Below, piece by piece: positions 1 through 12,966 of a stretch of DNA of 64,000 nt. Made by a program: the position numbers and the translations under genes. Positions within the stretch are counted from its first letter, which is position 1; each line of letters starts with the position of its first letter. The stretch covers positions 248,001 through 312,000 of the forward strand of contig BGZK01000221.1 in the NCBI GenBank assembly GCA_005406025.1, given 5' to 3'. The stretch is from Eumeta japonica (Eukaryota > Arthropoda > Insecta > Lepidoptera > Psychidae). The notes under the pieces are model-generated. The model made no database searches and was not told the DNA's origin. It saw nothing but the letters and a program-made list of their open reading frames with translations.

Positions 1-49
1 TAAGTTACATGCACGCCTGGAAAGGTTTCGAAAAAAGAAAACTAATAAG

Positions 50-250
50 TACTCGCTATCGGAATTGAAAGCGGAACGAAGAGCAGAAACGAGAACGAGA
101 CCAGGATCAGAATCGAATGTGGGACGTAGACCGAATTGAGAACGGGACGAGGTCGAAAACGAGTGTGGGGATAAGATCAGATTCAAAAGTGTGACCGGGA
201 TCGAAACCAAAAGCGAGACCGAGATTGAAATTGATAATTACATCGATCGA
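50..250 (-). repeat. Degenerate GA-rich tandem repeat
   Basis: The plus strand is a run of short imperfect units built from cgagac, cgggat and gaaac with strong purine bias. The complementary cggtctcgatt-type pattern recurs at 4743-5045, 26310-26480 and 55840-55970, and the purine form recurs at 45170-45310. This looks like the internal part of one dispersed repeat family and not like coding DNA. Confidence 0.55.
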
Positions 251-1185
251 TATAAAAGAAGAAGGAATGCATTTTACGTTCATTCCAGAATGAAGGTATA
301 TATGGCTGGAGGCAGTGGCCGAGATATCAGCACAATGCCTTCATAACAGAAGATAACCCTTCAACTTAAGTCAAATTAAATCAGTTACTCCGTGTCTTGG
401 AGTACACGTTAAGACTTTTTGTTGCAGATATCGTCACGCATTAGTGACCGACGTTGTTAATACTACCCAAAACGCACTGTACCAGCTTGATGTGAAAGCT
501 GTTCCATTGCAACTTTACACGTATAGGTAGCGCCACAGCGTCTGTCTGTAACTTATATGTTATAAATACTATTCAATGATATGCTTATTAGTTTACTGCA
601 GCGATCGGGTTATAGTTTTCGTGTTCATCATCGCGAATATAAATTGTTTTTAATATTACAATGTAAAGTTTGTTTCTCTGTCCTTGCATTTAGTAAGCGA
701 AAACTATTAGTTATTCTTATGCGGTTTGTCGTCAGCAGTTTTTTCAAAACAAGATTAAAAGCTTCTAATTAAAGTAAGCTCACAACACATGACGTGCATC
801 GCAAATCATCCAAAGCAAAAAAGTTAAAAAAAAAGTAACACATTATACGAGACTCCTGCTTTTTGCCTATGCTATTTAATTTATCGGACGTGTATGTGAA
901 TAATCGTGTATGTTTGGATGTGTATTAATCTTGCTAACACTTATAAAACACTAGTTTACATATTTCTTGACCTAGGTAATCAAAATTGTCTATTGAAAGC
1001 TAATATAACTTAAATTTGGACAATTAAAAAAGAAGCTTTCATTGCACTCCGTCATTATAACGCAATAAATCTGTAAATAAAAAAAATGTAGTAAAATCTG
1101 TAGAGAAAAAATTTCGAATCGAAATAGAAATAATTTGGATACATGTAAGGATAGTTACTCGAATTGATATCGGAACAGGTACATA

Positions 1186-1221
1186 CCTCATACATGTGTA
1201 AGTAGATACACATGTATGAGG
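1186..1221. repeat. Perfect inverted repeat, 14-bp arms
   Basis: Arms at 1186-1199 (cctcatacatgtgt) and 1208-1221 (acacatgtatgagg) are exact reverse complements around an 8-nt loop. No flanking gene is evident. It is probably a remnant of a small foldback element. Confidence 0.7.
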
Positions 1222-3310
1222 ATACTTGGGCTTAAGAAGGTGTATGTATCTGGGTTTGCAGGTGCGGGTGTGAACTTAGAGCGAAAAACCGGGCGAGACT
1301 GTAATACTATGTTTATAACGAAATAGAGAGGATATGCCACATTAATAAGGCACCTGTGAACACAAAACTTGAGAGCTGGACTGTGAAAACGTAGAAAAAA
1401 TTACAAAATATTCTTGGATAATTCTATTGTCCACTATAATTGTTGCCTATGGAATAATAAACAGCAAATTCGTACAACTCCTTTTGCAAACGTGTTGAAA
1501 TTGCCGTCACTTGTCTACATGCTGGTAACTACAATTTTGTTTTATCAAAGAAGAAACTTTATTAACAAAATGCTGTGGTTAGTTTATATAAAGGTTTTAT
1601 TTTGTTCTTGTGAGTTTATAAAGTACAAAATACAATCAAGGTTTATATTATACAGCAAAACTGGTTACTGTTGTCAATACCTTTATGTTTAGTCTTAATT
1701 GCAAAATAATCGATATGTGATGGCAATTATAATCTATACCCGAAGTTCTTAGCTAATTTGAAAATAAAAAAATTACAGCAATCGTTGAATAGTTTTTTTT
1801 TTTCAATAAATAAATAAAGGAAAACAAAAAGAAAATTTTGTTCCATACCTTCTTTAATGCATAGGATGAAATAATAAAAAAAAAACTAGTAAAAATGGTA
1901 GTAGTATCGAAGTCGCTAGACAAATTGTTGAGGTATTTTTAAACCGAGCTTATTACCCATGTCTAGCTTTAGATTTATTCTATGTTTCACTTAAAATATT
2001 AAAAATATTTTTATTACATTTAATATCATATTTACCTTTCATTTTGTCATATTTCACAAATTTCCACTTCAATAACGCGACTAGCTTGTCACTACTCTTG
2101 CAGCCAAAGCTGTACAAAAAAGATCTTCAGCTCCTCCAGCTTTTATACCATAAACAAGGATGCAAATATTCTTTAATTATTCAAAGATTAACGTCAAAGT
2201 TTCCAGGTGTTTTGCTTTATCATGAACGGTTGAATGGTTACGGTATGAGTTAATCCGTATGTAGCGAACATGCATAATCTGGCGATTCGAGTGGAAAATT
2301 TTAAATGTACGATGTACAGAGATGGGAAAGTTGGGGTTTGTTGTTTTCGGAACGTTGAAGAAGTCAAAAGGCTCGTTCTATTGAAATAATGATCGGAAAA
2401 TATTTTAAACAATACAAATTGCAGCTTGTGTGAAGCGCCTCCGCCGAAGTTAAGAAATGGCGTTAGTTGTTTATGCATCCCTCACAAGAAATAACGGTAA
2501 ACAGAAATACTTAATGTTCGTACGTTAAATGTCTAGGTACTATTTAAAATATCCTTTTTATAATCGATCAATCCTACAAACATCAGTCTACGCGTCTATG
2601 TAAAAACGATGATTTGATTCAATAAAACACGGAATGTATTTAAGATTGTCTCTTTTAAAAAGTTTTATTTCTTTGATTTTTTTTTCTATAGAGAAAATTT
2701 TGCCTTGTCGGGTATCCTATTAACAGTTCAGGCTCTATTTAAGCAATTTTTTTGTTCTAATTTTGTAGTTGTCACATTTAAAAGCACTGTCTGACATGAA
2801 GTAGAAATGTTGCAAGTAGCTATTTAATAATTTGGTATAAGATTATTTTTAATTTTATACCGAAGCCGTCGCTTACAATGACACATTAACTGGAGAACAG
2901 AGCTTTGCTCGAAGTATTTTCACTTCTCCATTAAAATATGATATCTTCGATGGGAAAAGTTCATTATATGAATTTGAGATGCAAGGCATATTTACATATT
3001 TCGTTTATGTAATGCCATCTGTAATACATATCATATGGCGCCATTTATTGTCGAGAAAAAATGACATAGGAATAACTTCATTAGCATTTCGAAAATGGCG
3101 CTAAATAATAAATAATATTTATTAATAAATTAATTATTAATATTTATTAATAAATCTTTAAATTTTTCATGTTATTTTTTCAGAAAAAGACACATTTGAA
3201 AAGCAAACCTTAAACAAAATAAAAAATTTTATCGCAATCGTTAGAGCCGTTTGTGAAATCGTCGTTGTACTCATATGGCATAAATTTTTTTTTAGCAGAT
3301 CGGACATATG

Positions 3311-3313
<3 letters not shown>

Positions 3314-3350
<37 letters not shown>
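3314..3350. repeat. (TA)n microsatellite
   Basis: An uninterrupted alternating TA tract of about 36 nt. The open frames across it on both strands, with repeated Tyr-Ile, come from the repeat. Confidence 0.95.
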
Positions 3351-3351
<1 letters not shown>

Positions 3352-4199
3352 ATAAAAAAAATTTTAGAAAAGGAAATATATCATATTCGACCTGCACTTT
3401 TTACATATCTTACAAAATCAAATTAAAATCTACATATTATTGGATAAATAACAAAATTGCTATTTTGGAAGTTTTTTTTGTACAAAAGTATTCGTCATTG
3501 ATATGTTCGCACTGAAAGTTACTAACTATCAATCACAAATTGAATGTACGGTAAGAGAAAATTTAATAACAAAATAATAATGAAAAAAACCTAATCCTGC
3601 CATATTAGCTTATATCTTAAAAATATGCAAGTACTTATAAATACAGATTTTTATATATCCTTTTTTTTGTCCTTATGAGTGTGTTGAGTTTTATAGCTAT
3701 GCTCTTCGAACGTTCCTTGTAACTTCAATCTGCTTGAATGAACTTAATATGTATGTTCATGATTGAGCATGATCTCGCGGACAGAAATATATGAAGTTAT
3801 ACGGAGAAAAAGAATGCACTACTCTTTTCTTTTTCGCTCGTATGACACTACCGCTGTTTGTCAATCGGACATTTCAACCGCGATTGTTTATGTCATTGAC
3901 GTCATCTTTATTTTATGAATTAAGTATTTCTTATAAATATTTGTTTAATGCATTATGTTCTGTACAGAAAAAACTAAGTCAAAATGGGCCAAAATGATAG
4001 TCAATACACTATAGTTTATTAATAGGGTTCATAAATTAGTTGTGTACAAGGTGCAAGCCGGTGCTCCATACATTCATGCAACGTCTCCTTTTACCCTTAA
4101 GCGTTTCAAACAGGGAACGTACGTTAATATGGAAATTTGTCACTATTAAAGTTATTAACATACAAATTAATGTTTTAGTCTCTATTTACAAATTAAAAA

Positions 4200-4347
4200 C
4201 ATTCTTGATTTCGAATTAGAACAAGGCCGGGATTGAAACAGATAATGGAATGAAATGAGATTCTATTGAAACGTATATTATTCGATGTAAAAAATGTAGG
4301 AAAGGTTATACGTTCATACGAGCGGAGCCGCGGGCGAAACTAGTATG
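4200..4347 (-). repeat. Dispersed repeat with 'actag-ttcgcccgcgg' head
   Basis: Read on the minus strand, 4347 down to about 4319 begins with actagtttcgcccgcggc, the conserved head of a dispersed insect repeat. Purine-biased degenerate units follow toward 4200. Related heads occur at 26283 and 26939 on the plus strand and, more diverged, at 39327. The autonomous parent is unknown to me. Confidence 0.5.
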
Positions 4348-4742
4348 GAATTTAGCCACAGATATCCGCCGGTAAGCAACGATTCATAATCTCATGAATT
4401 TCAGATGTCAGAATCGATGTTTGACCCTTAAATGACGTTCATCGATTTTATGTTACGAAAAAAAGTATATATTTAGAAATTTAATATTCAATTAATAGTT
4501 AAAGTTGATCGCTGCTATAATTTGAAAGGTCAGTGTTTCATACTTAGGTATTGAAAGTAGAGTAATTGTAAGGATTGAAGAGAATGGATCCTTGAATAGT
4601 ATTTCACGAAGTGGGCGTTAAGACGTTTATGAATAGATATGTATATGGATATCGAGAGACTCGACGCTCTTGCAAGCTCCACTTGCATGAACCTAAAACG
4701 AATTCCTTCATCTTGTCCACTAACAGTTCACGCTGTCAGCCA

Positions 4743-5045
4743 TGATCCTGACTTCCGTTCTGCCATCGATTACGATGCCGATCTCGATCCGAGTGCCGAA
4801 ACTGGCTTCGATTTCAATTTCGATTCCGGTTGCGCGCTCGAATCAATTTCAATCAAGTGATCTCTCTGAGATCGTTATAATAAATGAATTGTTTCACAAT
4901 GAATATAACAATGAAAATAAAATGAATGATACACTTACACTAAAAACGCACCTATTACCTTTAATTTATTTTACTATGAACGGTTTTACTCCCGTCCGTA
5001 ATCCCGAATCCGATTGTGTACGCTATTCCCAATTCCGGCCCGGTG
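4743..5045 (+). repeat. Degenerate pyrimidine-side tandem repeat
   Basis: Imperfect units such as cgatctcgat and ttcgatttcaatttcgattc run from 4743 to about 4856 and resume at 4990-5045. Two overlapping open frames here are low-complexity (Asp/Phe or Ile/Ser rich) and are explained by the repeat. Confidence 0.5.
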
Positions 5046-6222
5046 ACCACAGTTCTAAAAATGCAAGGATTTTTTCCACGTTTATGCAAGTGAGGCGACA
5101 AATAAATAGTAGCATACTAAACTTTGGCCAGATAAACTATTTGTATAATGAAAATACAATATATAAATTGACTAGTGGTTCTCGAGCTATAAGCGCACAA
5201 ACGCTTGTTTATCAAGCAGATACATAGTACTGAGATGTTTTGTCTTACAATATATATATATAGTTGCTTCTCCACTCTCCTCCCTCGTTGTACCGCACCG
5301 CAATATCGGGTACTGCCTCTAGAGACGCTGGTGTGATTTATTTTTTCTTATTTTATTTTTTATATTTATATTTTATTATTTATATTTATTTTTACATTGA
5401 TTCAATTAGTCGATGTCGATAGAATAATTATTAAATATCAATCTAAATAAAGCTTCAAGATTGTAATAAAACTAAAATTCAATAATTGGGTTTACCTTGA
5501 TGTGCATACAATCAAGGAAAGAAACAAACCGACTAGCAAACAAAAATAAAACCGAAAATAGTTTTTTTTTTTTGTCTTCTTTACTATATATTCTTCACAT
5601 TTTCCAGTCACTTTAAAAATAATAATTATTATCAATCAGGGAAAATTGACGACTATATTTTGACATCATAATACAAAATAACTGCGCTTGCAGATGACTA
5701 GTGATTAAACTGTCTTTACCTGGCTTTAGCGAAACAATAATACGGGGAACGACATGATTTGCCACTTGTATGCACTAGCACAGAATTATTACTGAATAAT
5801 ATTATTACTCAATTTAATATACAAATACATTTTGAAAAAATTTTGAAATCAGCTAAATATTTACATTTATGTTGCATTCTACAATAATATATTATTTTAG
5901 ATGTAAATATTTAGAAAGCCTTGACCACGGATAAATCGAAAATGAGCTATAGCTCAAATGACAGAGAGTGAATTGGTGATGTCGTCAGTTAACACCCTCT
6001 AAGCAACTTTTGGACAGCGTGTCTTGCTTGAACACGCAGAAAAATTGCTAAACGGACAATATGGAGTCGTTTATGACAAATCCACCAATGGTTGATAAAT
6101 CTATGAACTGACGATAAAGTTTAATTACACGCCCTTCTTTTGCTTTGTGCAATTGGAAAGTAGGTAACTCATTTGGGTATGAAATACCATTAAAAAAATT
6201 TGACCCTAAAGGCCAACTCTGC

Positions 6223-6593
6223 AACTTCCCGCTAATTTTATCCGTTTCGTAGTTATTTCAAAAAAAACGGTTTGTTTCGATTTCTTTCGACAACGATTTC
6301 TCGCAAACGAATCAACCAATTTTGACCGGTTTGCGGCAATCGACGTGTTTTTAATAGGTTAAGAGTTGATTAGATTTTGGAATTGATCGGTCAAGCCATT
6401 TTAAAGTTATTTCGAAAAACTCTTTTAAATAAAATTTTTTCTTAGTTTTGAAAATTTCTCAAAATCTACCGGCCCCAATCGACCCAAACTTTCAGGAAAT
6501 CTAAGTTTCGTGAAACTATTTGGAACGCCGTTTAGTGGGTCGATTCGGTCAAGCCGTTTAAAAGTTATAAGAGGTTTACATACATCCACACAT

Positions 6594-6665
<72 letters not shown>

Positions 6666-6827
6666 ACATCACACAGACATACGGACAACATCTCAGGGAT
6701 GATCAGGGAAGCTTCCTAGACCCTCAGAACGTCGAGATCTGATGAGAACTCGATTTTTGCAAAATGGGGTGAAACCAATAACTTCCCGAAAATTTTAGAA
6801 AATTTTCAATTTTCTTAGCGGGAAGTT
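6223..6827. mobile_element. Non-autonomous element with TIR aacttcccgctaa
   Basis: The left end, aacttcccgctaa at 6223-6235, is the reverse complement of ttagcgggaagtt at 6815-6827. The 605-bp interior has no transposase and contains a long CA microsatellite (about 6597-6668). A second internal inverted motif (gaaaattttagaaaattttc) lies near the right end. I saw no clear target-site duplication, so the superfamily is left open. Confidence 0.6.
6597..6668. repeat. (CA)n microsatellite
   Basis: A near-perfect CA tract inside the inverted-repeat element at 6223-6827. It produces artefactual frames of Thr-His or Cys-Val repeats. Confidence 0.95.
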
Positions 6828-7395
6828 AAAAAAAAATAACTTGATAGATTCGAAAAAATATCAACAGATGATTTGTGAGTTAGGAAATTATTTGTGGCAT
6901 TGTATGCAATTTTGTATTAAAATTCTTAATCGATATTAAAATGTAAATTGTATATCAGCTATGTATTACTCCAAAAAAGGTTAGAGCAGTGTTTCCCGAC
7001 GAACTGTCAAACGAAATTATACAGCATTTTTTTAAGAATTTGCCTTTTTTTGTTAAATTTGTCGCCGATATCCAACATTGCATTTAAATAACCCAAAGTG
7101 AAAGGGTCAAAGTCGTATCGAGTCCATTTTTTAATTGCCCCCTTAACTATCAAATTGCCCCCCTATGGGCGTAGGCCCCACGTTGGGAAACACTGGGTTA
7201 GAGCATGAGTTAAAAAAGTGTAAGATAACTGTGCGTTACTTTGGGTTTTATTATTTGTATGTACCTATCTGCGTAATGTGCCTATGCATTTTATATTCAA
7301 AGACGACTTTATTTACATTTAATTCATGTTCCATTTAATACTACAGTGAAACTGATAGGTTGATCTAATCCTCATAAACATGGAAAAGTTATATT

Positions 7396-7441
7396 TTTAT
7401 TAAAAAAAAAAAAAACAGAAAAACGAGTGAAGTTCTTTATT
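7396..7441 (-). promoter_or_regulatory. Candidate poly(A) signals of the lysozyme gene
   Basis: On the minus strand AATAAA occurs at 7441-7436 and again at 7401-7396, about 205 and 245 nt after the lysozyme stop codon (7646). Either could end the transcript. The call rests on the hexamer and distance only. Confidence 0.45.
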
Positions 7442-7645
7442 TAATGTCCATTAACTTGTATGCTTGTATATTATAGAAAAAAAAACGCATAATAATTACA
7501 GTACGACTGAGTATTAAACACATCACGATGTTAAGTACATTATTATAGTTGTATAGTGTTGCCAGTGATTCAGTATATATATATATACATATGTTTCTTA
7601 TAGAGATGTGCCTTCATGATTCTCGTCTCTCTACGTCAGTTAAAT

Positions 7646-7792
7646 CTAGCCTTGGTGGGCGGCGACAGTGGCGATGCATTGATTGAACACGTTCACGTAG
7701 TCGAAAGGCAGATCTCCGGTGCAGCCGTACCCGCCTTTCTTGTGGATGGCCATGTAGTCGTAACAGTTCACCTGGCCGTCGCCGTTGCAGTC
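7646..7792 (-). CDS. Lysozyme coding exon 4 (C-terminus)
   Basis: Acceptor gtctacag precedes 7792; 147 nt in phase 0 end at TAG (7648-7646). It begins DCNGDGQVNCYDYMAIHKKG and ends in AAHQG, the usual i-type lysozyme C-terminal block with four cysteines. A small plus-strand frame over the same bases is an antisense shadow. Confidence 0.92.
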   Translation of the reverse strand, partial: DCNGDGQVNCYDYMAIHKKGGYGCTGDLPFDYVNVFNQCIATVAAHQG

Positions 7793-10700
7793 CTGTAGAC
7801 GTAGAGAAACGGCTCTCGTTTATTATTTTACTTGGGGAAATTGAGCAAGTGCGAATGAGGTCAACCGCACCGAGGGTTCAGTGTAACATTTGAAAAATGC
7901 TTACAATTTGCAGTGGTCTAATTACAAAAAGATGTATAGACAAACAGACAGACAAATAAATATTGATCTAGATTTTATGCGACTTTTACGAATTTACGCC
8001 AAGAATCGTAATATTAAATTATCATCAAAATCGATTATACCATTGTAGAATAAACAGGTATATAGACTGAGAAATGGAGATACGCTGGCAATAATTTATA
8101 TTTTAAGTGACTGTCTTATCGATATATAAAACTTCATTAATAACGGTTCAACTATTTTGAGGTACAAGAAAATATACAAAGCAACGGACCGACATATAAA
8201 CAAAAAGTAGTCTGTTTCCTTCAGGATCCAAGTTATCTTCATAGTAACTTTTCATACTATTTTCATATCCAAATCTGTGTAGCGGAGTAACCATGATAAT
8301 GTAATGTCGTGTTTATAAACTTGATATACTTCTCTTCCATAATGTGTGGAACAGAAATGTACTTGATGTTAGTCCACGACAGGCTGACGTCAGTGTTGCC
8401 AGGTAGAACCATGTACATACGGACTGTTTACACCCAGTATGCAAATCGGGGTGACACCATCGTAAAATTAATTCGACTGGAATCGACGCCCACGCGTCGG
8501 CTCACGGCGCGGAGAACAATAAATGCGAGTAAAAAAAAAAAACTGGTCGTGATTACGTTCGACATAAAAGGAATAAAAGTGCACTAATGTTACTTAACCG
8601 GTATATTTAAAGTCACGATTTTTTTTTTGGTTGTCAGTGTCTTGAATGCAAAGGATTTTCGGTTCAATTCGATTTCGATCGGAAAATGTTAGCCCATTTA
8701 TTAAAATTTACGGTATGTCATTAAATACTGTACCCTTAATAGTTCGTACTTAGTATGAGTATGATGTAGTGTACATGTTTGTAAATCGTTGAAGTTCTAT
8801 ATTGCAATCGAATGATATTTTCTATATACACGATCTAATTTCCATTGTGCCTTTTGATAATAATACAATATTATGTTACTTCACAACCGGTCTAGTGACT
8901 GAAAAGTATTATACGATGATTATTATACGAGTTATGAGAAGTTTAATAGTGCCATGAACATGCTACTAGATAACATTAAAATAAATGCAGATGACGTGGA
9001 TGGCGGCCGGCAGATCGACACGCTTTGTTTCAAATCTAACCCAACCTAAACACACGCACATTCTGTACCAAGCAGATCATGCATTTTCGTGCACTTGGAC
9101 GTTTTTATACAATATCAATGTGTGGATACAATTTACAGATGTTGGCAGGAAATAAAAAAAAATATTTCATAGAAATAAAATTGTGTAGAACAGAAATGAT
9201 CTGCAATTTTTTCAATTTTCAAGATTACAAAAAAAAGTTGCATAACCTGATTTTTTATAAATGCGTTTAACTGCAAAAATTTGCAGGCTGTTATTAAATT
9301 TTTGTGAACGATGAACAATATTAACAAAACTTCATACTGAGTAAAGTGTCCACTTTTTAATAATTTATGTTCAACTTGCATACTTTTAGAAGGGAAAAAA
9401 TTCAATGGCTTTGACGATGGAGATAGATATCTACATTTAAATGAACATATTTTCCGTTAAAGCTAAAGCGTGAAGGCTATTTTCCCTTTCTGATTTTAGT
9501 AGTTTCTCTTAGAACGAAGAAGTTCTTAAATTAATAAAATTCATTATAAAATATATATTATTAGAAAAGATAAGGCAATAAGTGTCCCTTACTATTTATT
9601 TCATAAACAAACTTACAGTTACTCAACTTGCGACAGAAAGAATCATGTGCGGGATACATCTGCAAAGTTAAATCATAAATCCTAAACCAGAAAATTCACA
9701 CAACAGCCAAAGTGATCGACGTAGCGCACACAATCAGTAAGTAAAGGTGCTAGTGCGCACGCCACATCGTGGGTGAAGACAACGACCGTTGGAGAAAAAA
9801 GGTTTGGCGAGCTATGGAGGCTCCACGTATCGGACGTAGCAGCATGGGAGGTCATAGACATTCAGGGAGGAAGTTCACGTCCAGCGGTGGACGTCCAATG
9901 GTTGAAACGAAGGAACAGAGAAGCTTGCGTGGGGGACGTTTTTTTAAAAGAGTTTCTCATTTGCCACAATCGTAAAATAAAGCATAGACTATGGGAAAGT
10001 ATATAGATAAATGCAACGACGTGTTGTAATTGAGGTCGATCGAATGTCAATCAATTTTCATCGTAAACACAACATTGAAAATGTTTGAAATATCCGTGAA
10101 CCCATGTCGCTCGTACTACGCGTGTCATCTTTGCCCACATAATCTTCGACAGTACGAAGAGTGAAATTTGATGTACGATGTTGACGGTCTCCGCGTTCAC
10201 ATATGACGGGTCGTTTTAGCAAAATTAAAGAACCCAAAAAGGTTATTTAACGATACTATGTAAGGTCACGGTTTAAAACCGAAACAGTAAAATAAAATTT
10301 GTGATAGATCCGCGCACCGACATTGCGCGAGATCTTACTCCACGTAAAGGTTAAAACGCGATGAAGATTATTTTCAAAATGATAGACGCCATTTAAATTT
10401 TATGCTCGAGTATTCAAACGGTACGGGGAAATATACGCAAAGAATTTCTAAAAAAAACAAGAAAGTTTTACGTATAGTAACGATTTTATGCATTCGAAAA
10501 TAAATTTTACCTTTTGATTAGATTTAGTTTTAACTTCCGATAGAATACGATTTTAAAACACAATTTTATTAAGCTTTCGTTTACCAATCCACTGAATGAA
10601 ATAGAAAAAAAATATTTATCCGATCGCCTAAAGACAATCCTAAAACGTAAATCTAAACTACAAGTCTGAAGCCCGTTATCTGTTTGTAGATAAATCTTGA

Positions 10701-12906
10701 CAACTTTGACCTACCCTATAGTCAATAAGTCGGATGGCTCTATACAAAGTGTATCTACAAATTATTTATGATATCCGTGTCGATTGTGATATCTATCACA
10801 CGTCTACTTACAATTGAAATGAAACCGAGTGCCGTGTACGGTAAAAGTCTAGAAATGTAGTCGACGGCAATATCCAACGAATGAAAACTGCTACTGTCAC
10901 CGATCGACAATGCAAATCGGGTATTATACAATGGTCTTTCGTGTACATCGTGTCGTGATAACTAAGTTACATGGGCGGCATGTCAGGCGTCCGGCCTCCG
11001 TGCCGAGTCCCGCGTACGTGGGTCCGGTTTATGATTTAAATTTTAAAAATTAAATTTAAAAATTGAATTTGAATGAATTTAAATTTTAAATTGTGGAAGG
11101 TTGGTCGAAGCGGTCGAAGTCGAAAACAAAAGCGAGGAAGACAGTCGATCGGGGTCCTAGCTCGGCACAAAGACCTCGAGAGTAACGAAATAAAACCGGT
11201 CAAGAGCACATCGGACCATGCTCGATGTAGGGTTCCGAAGCTGTTACTACAAAGAAATACACAACAGATTAAAAAAAAAACTACGTTGTTACACTTTTAT
11301 CCATGTTTCCCGCATACACGCATCCTTTGGGATGTAGAAATGGGAATTATATGTCAATTACCCCTTTGGAATGTAGCAATAGGAATTATATGTTAGGTTA
11401 TACGTATATGACTCACCTGTCCAAACCTGGCCATGTAGCCTTGTACCGCTTGTGCAGCGCAATAAGGATCTACCGTACAGCTCCGGTAGGCTGCAATTAA
11501 TACACATTTGGCATGAATAATCTACAAAGTGATTTGACTTAATTAATAACCATTAAAAAACACTAAACTCACAAATTCCTACGAATAAGTTTCCTATTTT
11601 TTTAATTAAGAATTCATTTTTTCTTTTAATTGGATTCCGGAACTACACCGAATCGCATAAAAAAAACATCATTGTTAATTTTCCTTTGTGTTTTGTTTAA
11701 TTATTTTTAACACGTAAAGAATGTCCTCGTTGAAAAGTAATACGAAAATACAAACACAATTTTATGGTATGTAAGTAATTATATTAATTTTTAGTCACGC
11801 TTTTTATTTTATTTTTACTCTATTATGTATATTATATATTACTAATAATAATTTTAATTGATAATACTAATTACAATTAATCTTTTTTATATTATTTTAA
11901 TAATGCAAATTCAATTAGAGTACTTATTAGGCATTATTAGAAACTTATGTAAATGAATTCGACGCGAATTACGGCCCTGAAGCGAATTTTGTTCTAGTTG
12001 TTTCTGTTCTATTAACATTTATTCTGTCTAATGTAGTAATGTTCGATTTGCATTGAAAGTAACTTTGATATTATTTAGCAAGTATTTAAATTATTTGGCA
12101 GATAGATTTCGCATGTGATTCTGTGAAATTGGTATTGATATTATAGACAAGAACTGAAATTATTGTTTTTCTGTATTTAATCGTTCAGCTCTTGTTTGTG
12201 TCAACTGTTATCATCTATCTATCTATTACCTCCAACAACTACAAATCTCTAACGCTTTCATTCGCAGTACACAGTTGAAGTTCAGTTGCAACCGTAAATG
12301 CTAGTTTGAATGTTTTAACTTATATTTATTGTTATAATTAAAGGCAAAATTTTAAACCGAAGATTATATAAAAGAAGTGGATTTTCTGATGGAAATGGAC
12401 AAAATAAAATTGCAAACCGCATATTGTTAGAATTTTAAAATTACTTGTATATATTTATTGTGTATTTAAAATTATATACGCATTATGAGGTATAAATGAA
12501 TCGATTTTTACCTTTTGGGAAATCAAGTCTGCCGATTAAAGGATTTATTACTTATAATATATTTAAATTTATCCGATATTGTGGCGGGCGCATGATAACA
12601 CTGAAAATCACTCCTAATGGCTGAAATCCGTCTCCATCGACAGGCACGCACCGTCAGGATGGTCCGGCGAGAATCCAGCCAGGGTGGGTTTCCCGGCGTC
12701 GGCCCAGTACGCCCACGTGATGTGGAACAGCCCGCAGTGGTCGCCCTCGCACTGCTGGCCCAGCTTGCAGCCGGACACCGCCTGGCATATGCAGCCGAGG
12801 CACACCTCTGTTACCGGTTGCGAGTTTTTGGCTGAAAAGGAAAATGCACCATTTAATACAATATTATCCAGTAGACATTCGTAAATTTATAACTATGCAA
12901 CACACA

Positions 12907-12966
<60 letters not shown>

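Larger units (their letters stand above)
1..7395. other. Intergenic repeat-rich DNA, no gene recognised
   Basis: No open frame here has splice signals, conserved motifs or length that would support a gene. The stretch holds purine-biased degenerate repeats (about 50-250 and 4200-5045), a 14-bp hairpin (1186-1221), TA and CA microsatellites and one inverted-repeat element (6223-6827), each listed separately. It lies beyond the 3' end of the minus-strand lysozyme gene. Confidence 0.6.

Noticed and set aside
6510..6719. Thr-His repeat protein
   Set aside because: Produced by the CA microsatellite.
9769..10006. Two overlapping frames rich in Arg/Gly/Ser
   Set aside because: Different frames of the same GC-rich patch and no family match; perhaps the end of an old transposon, but nothing specific can be shown.
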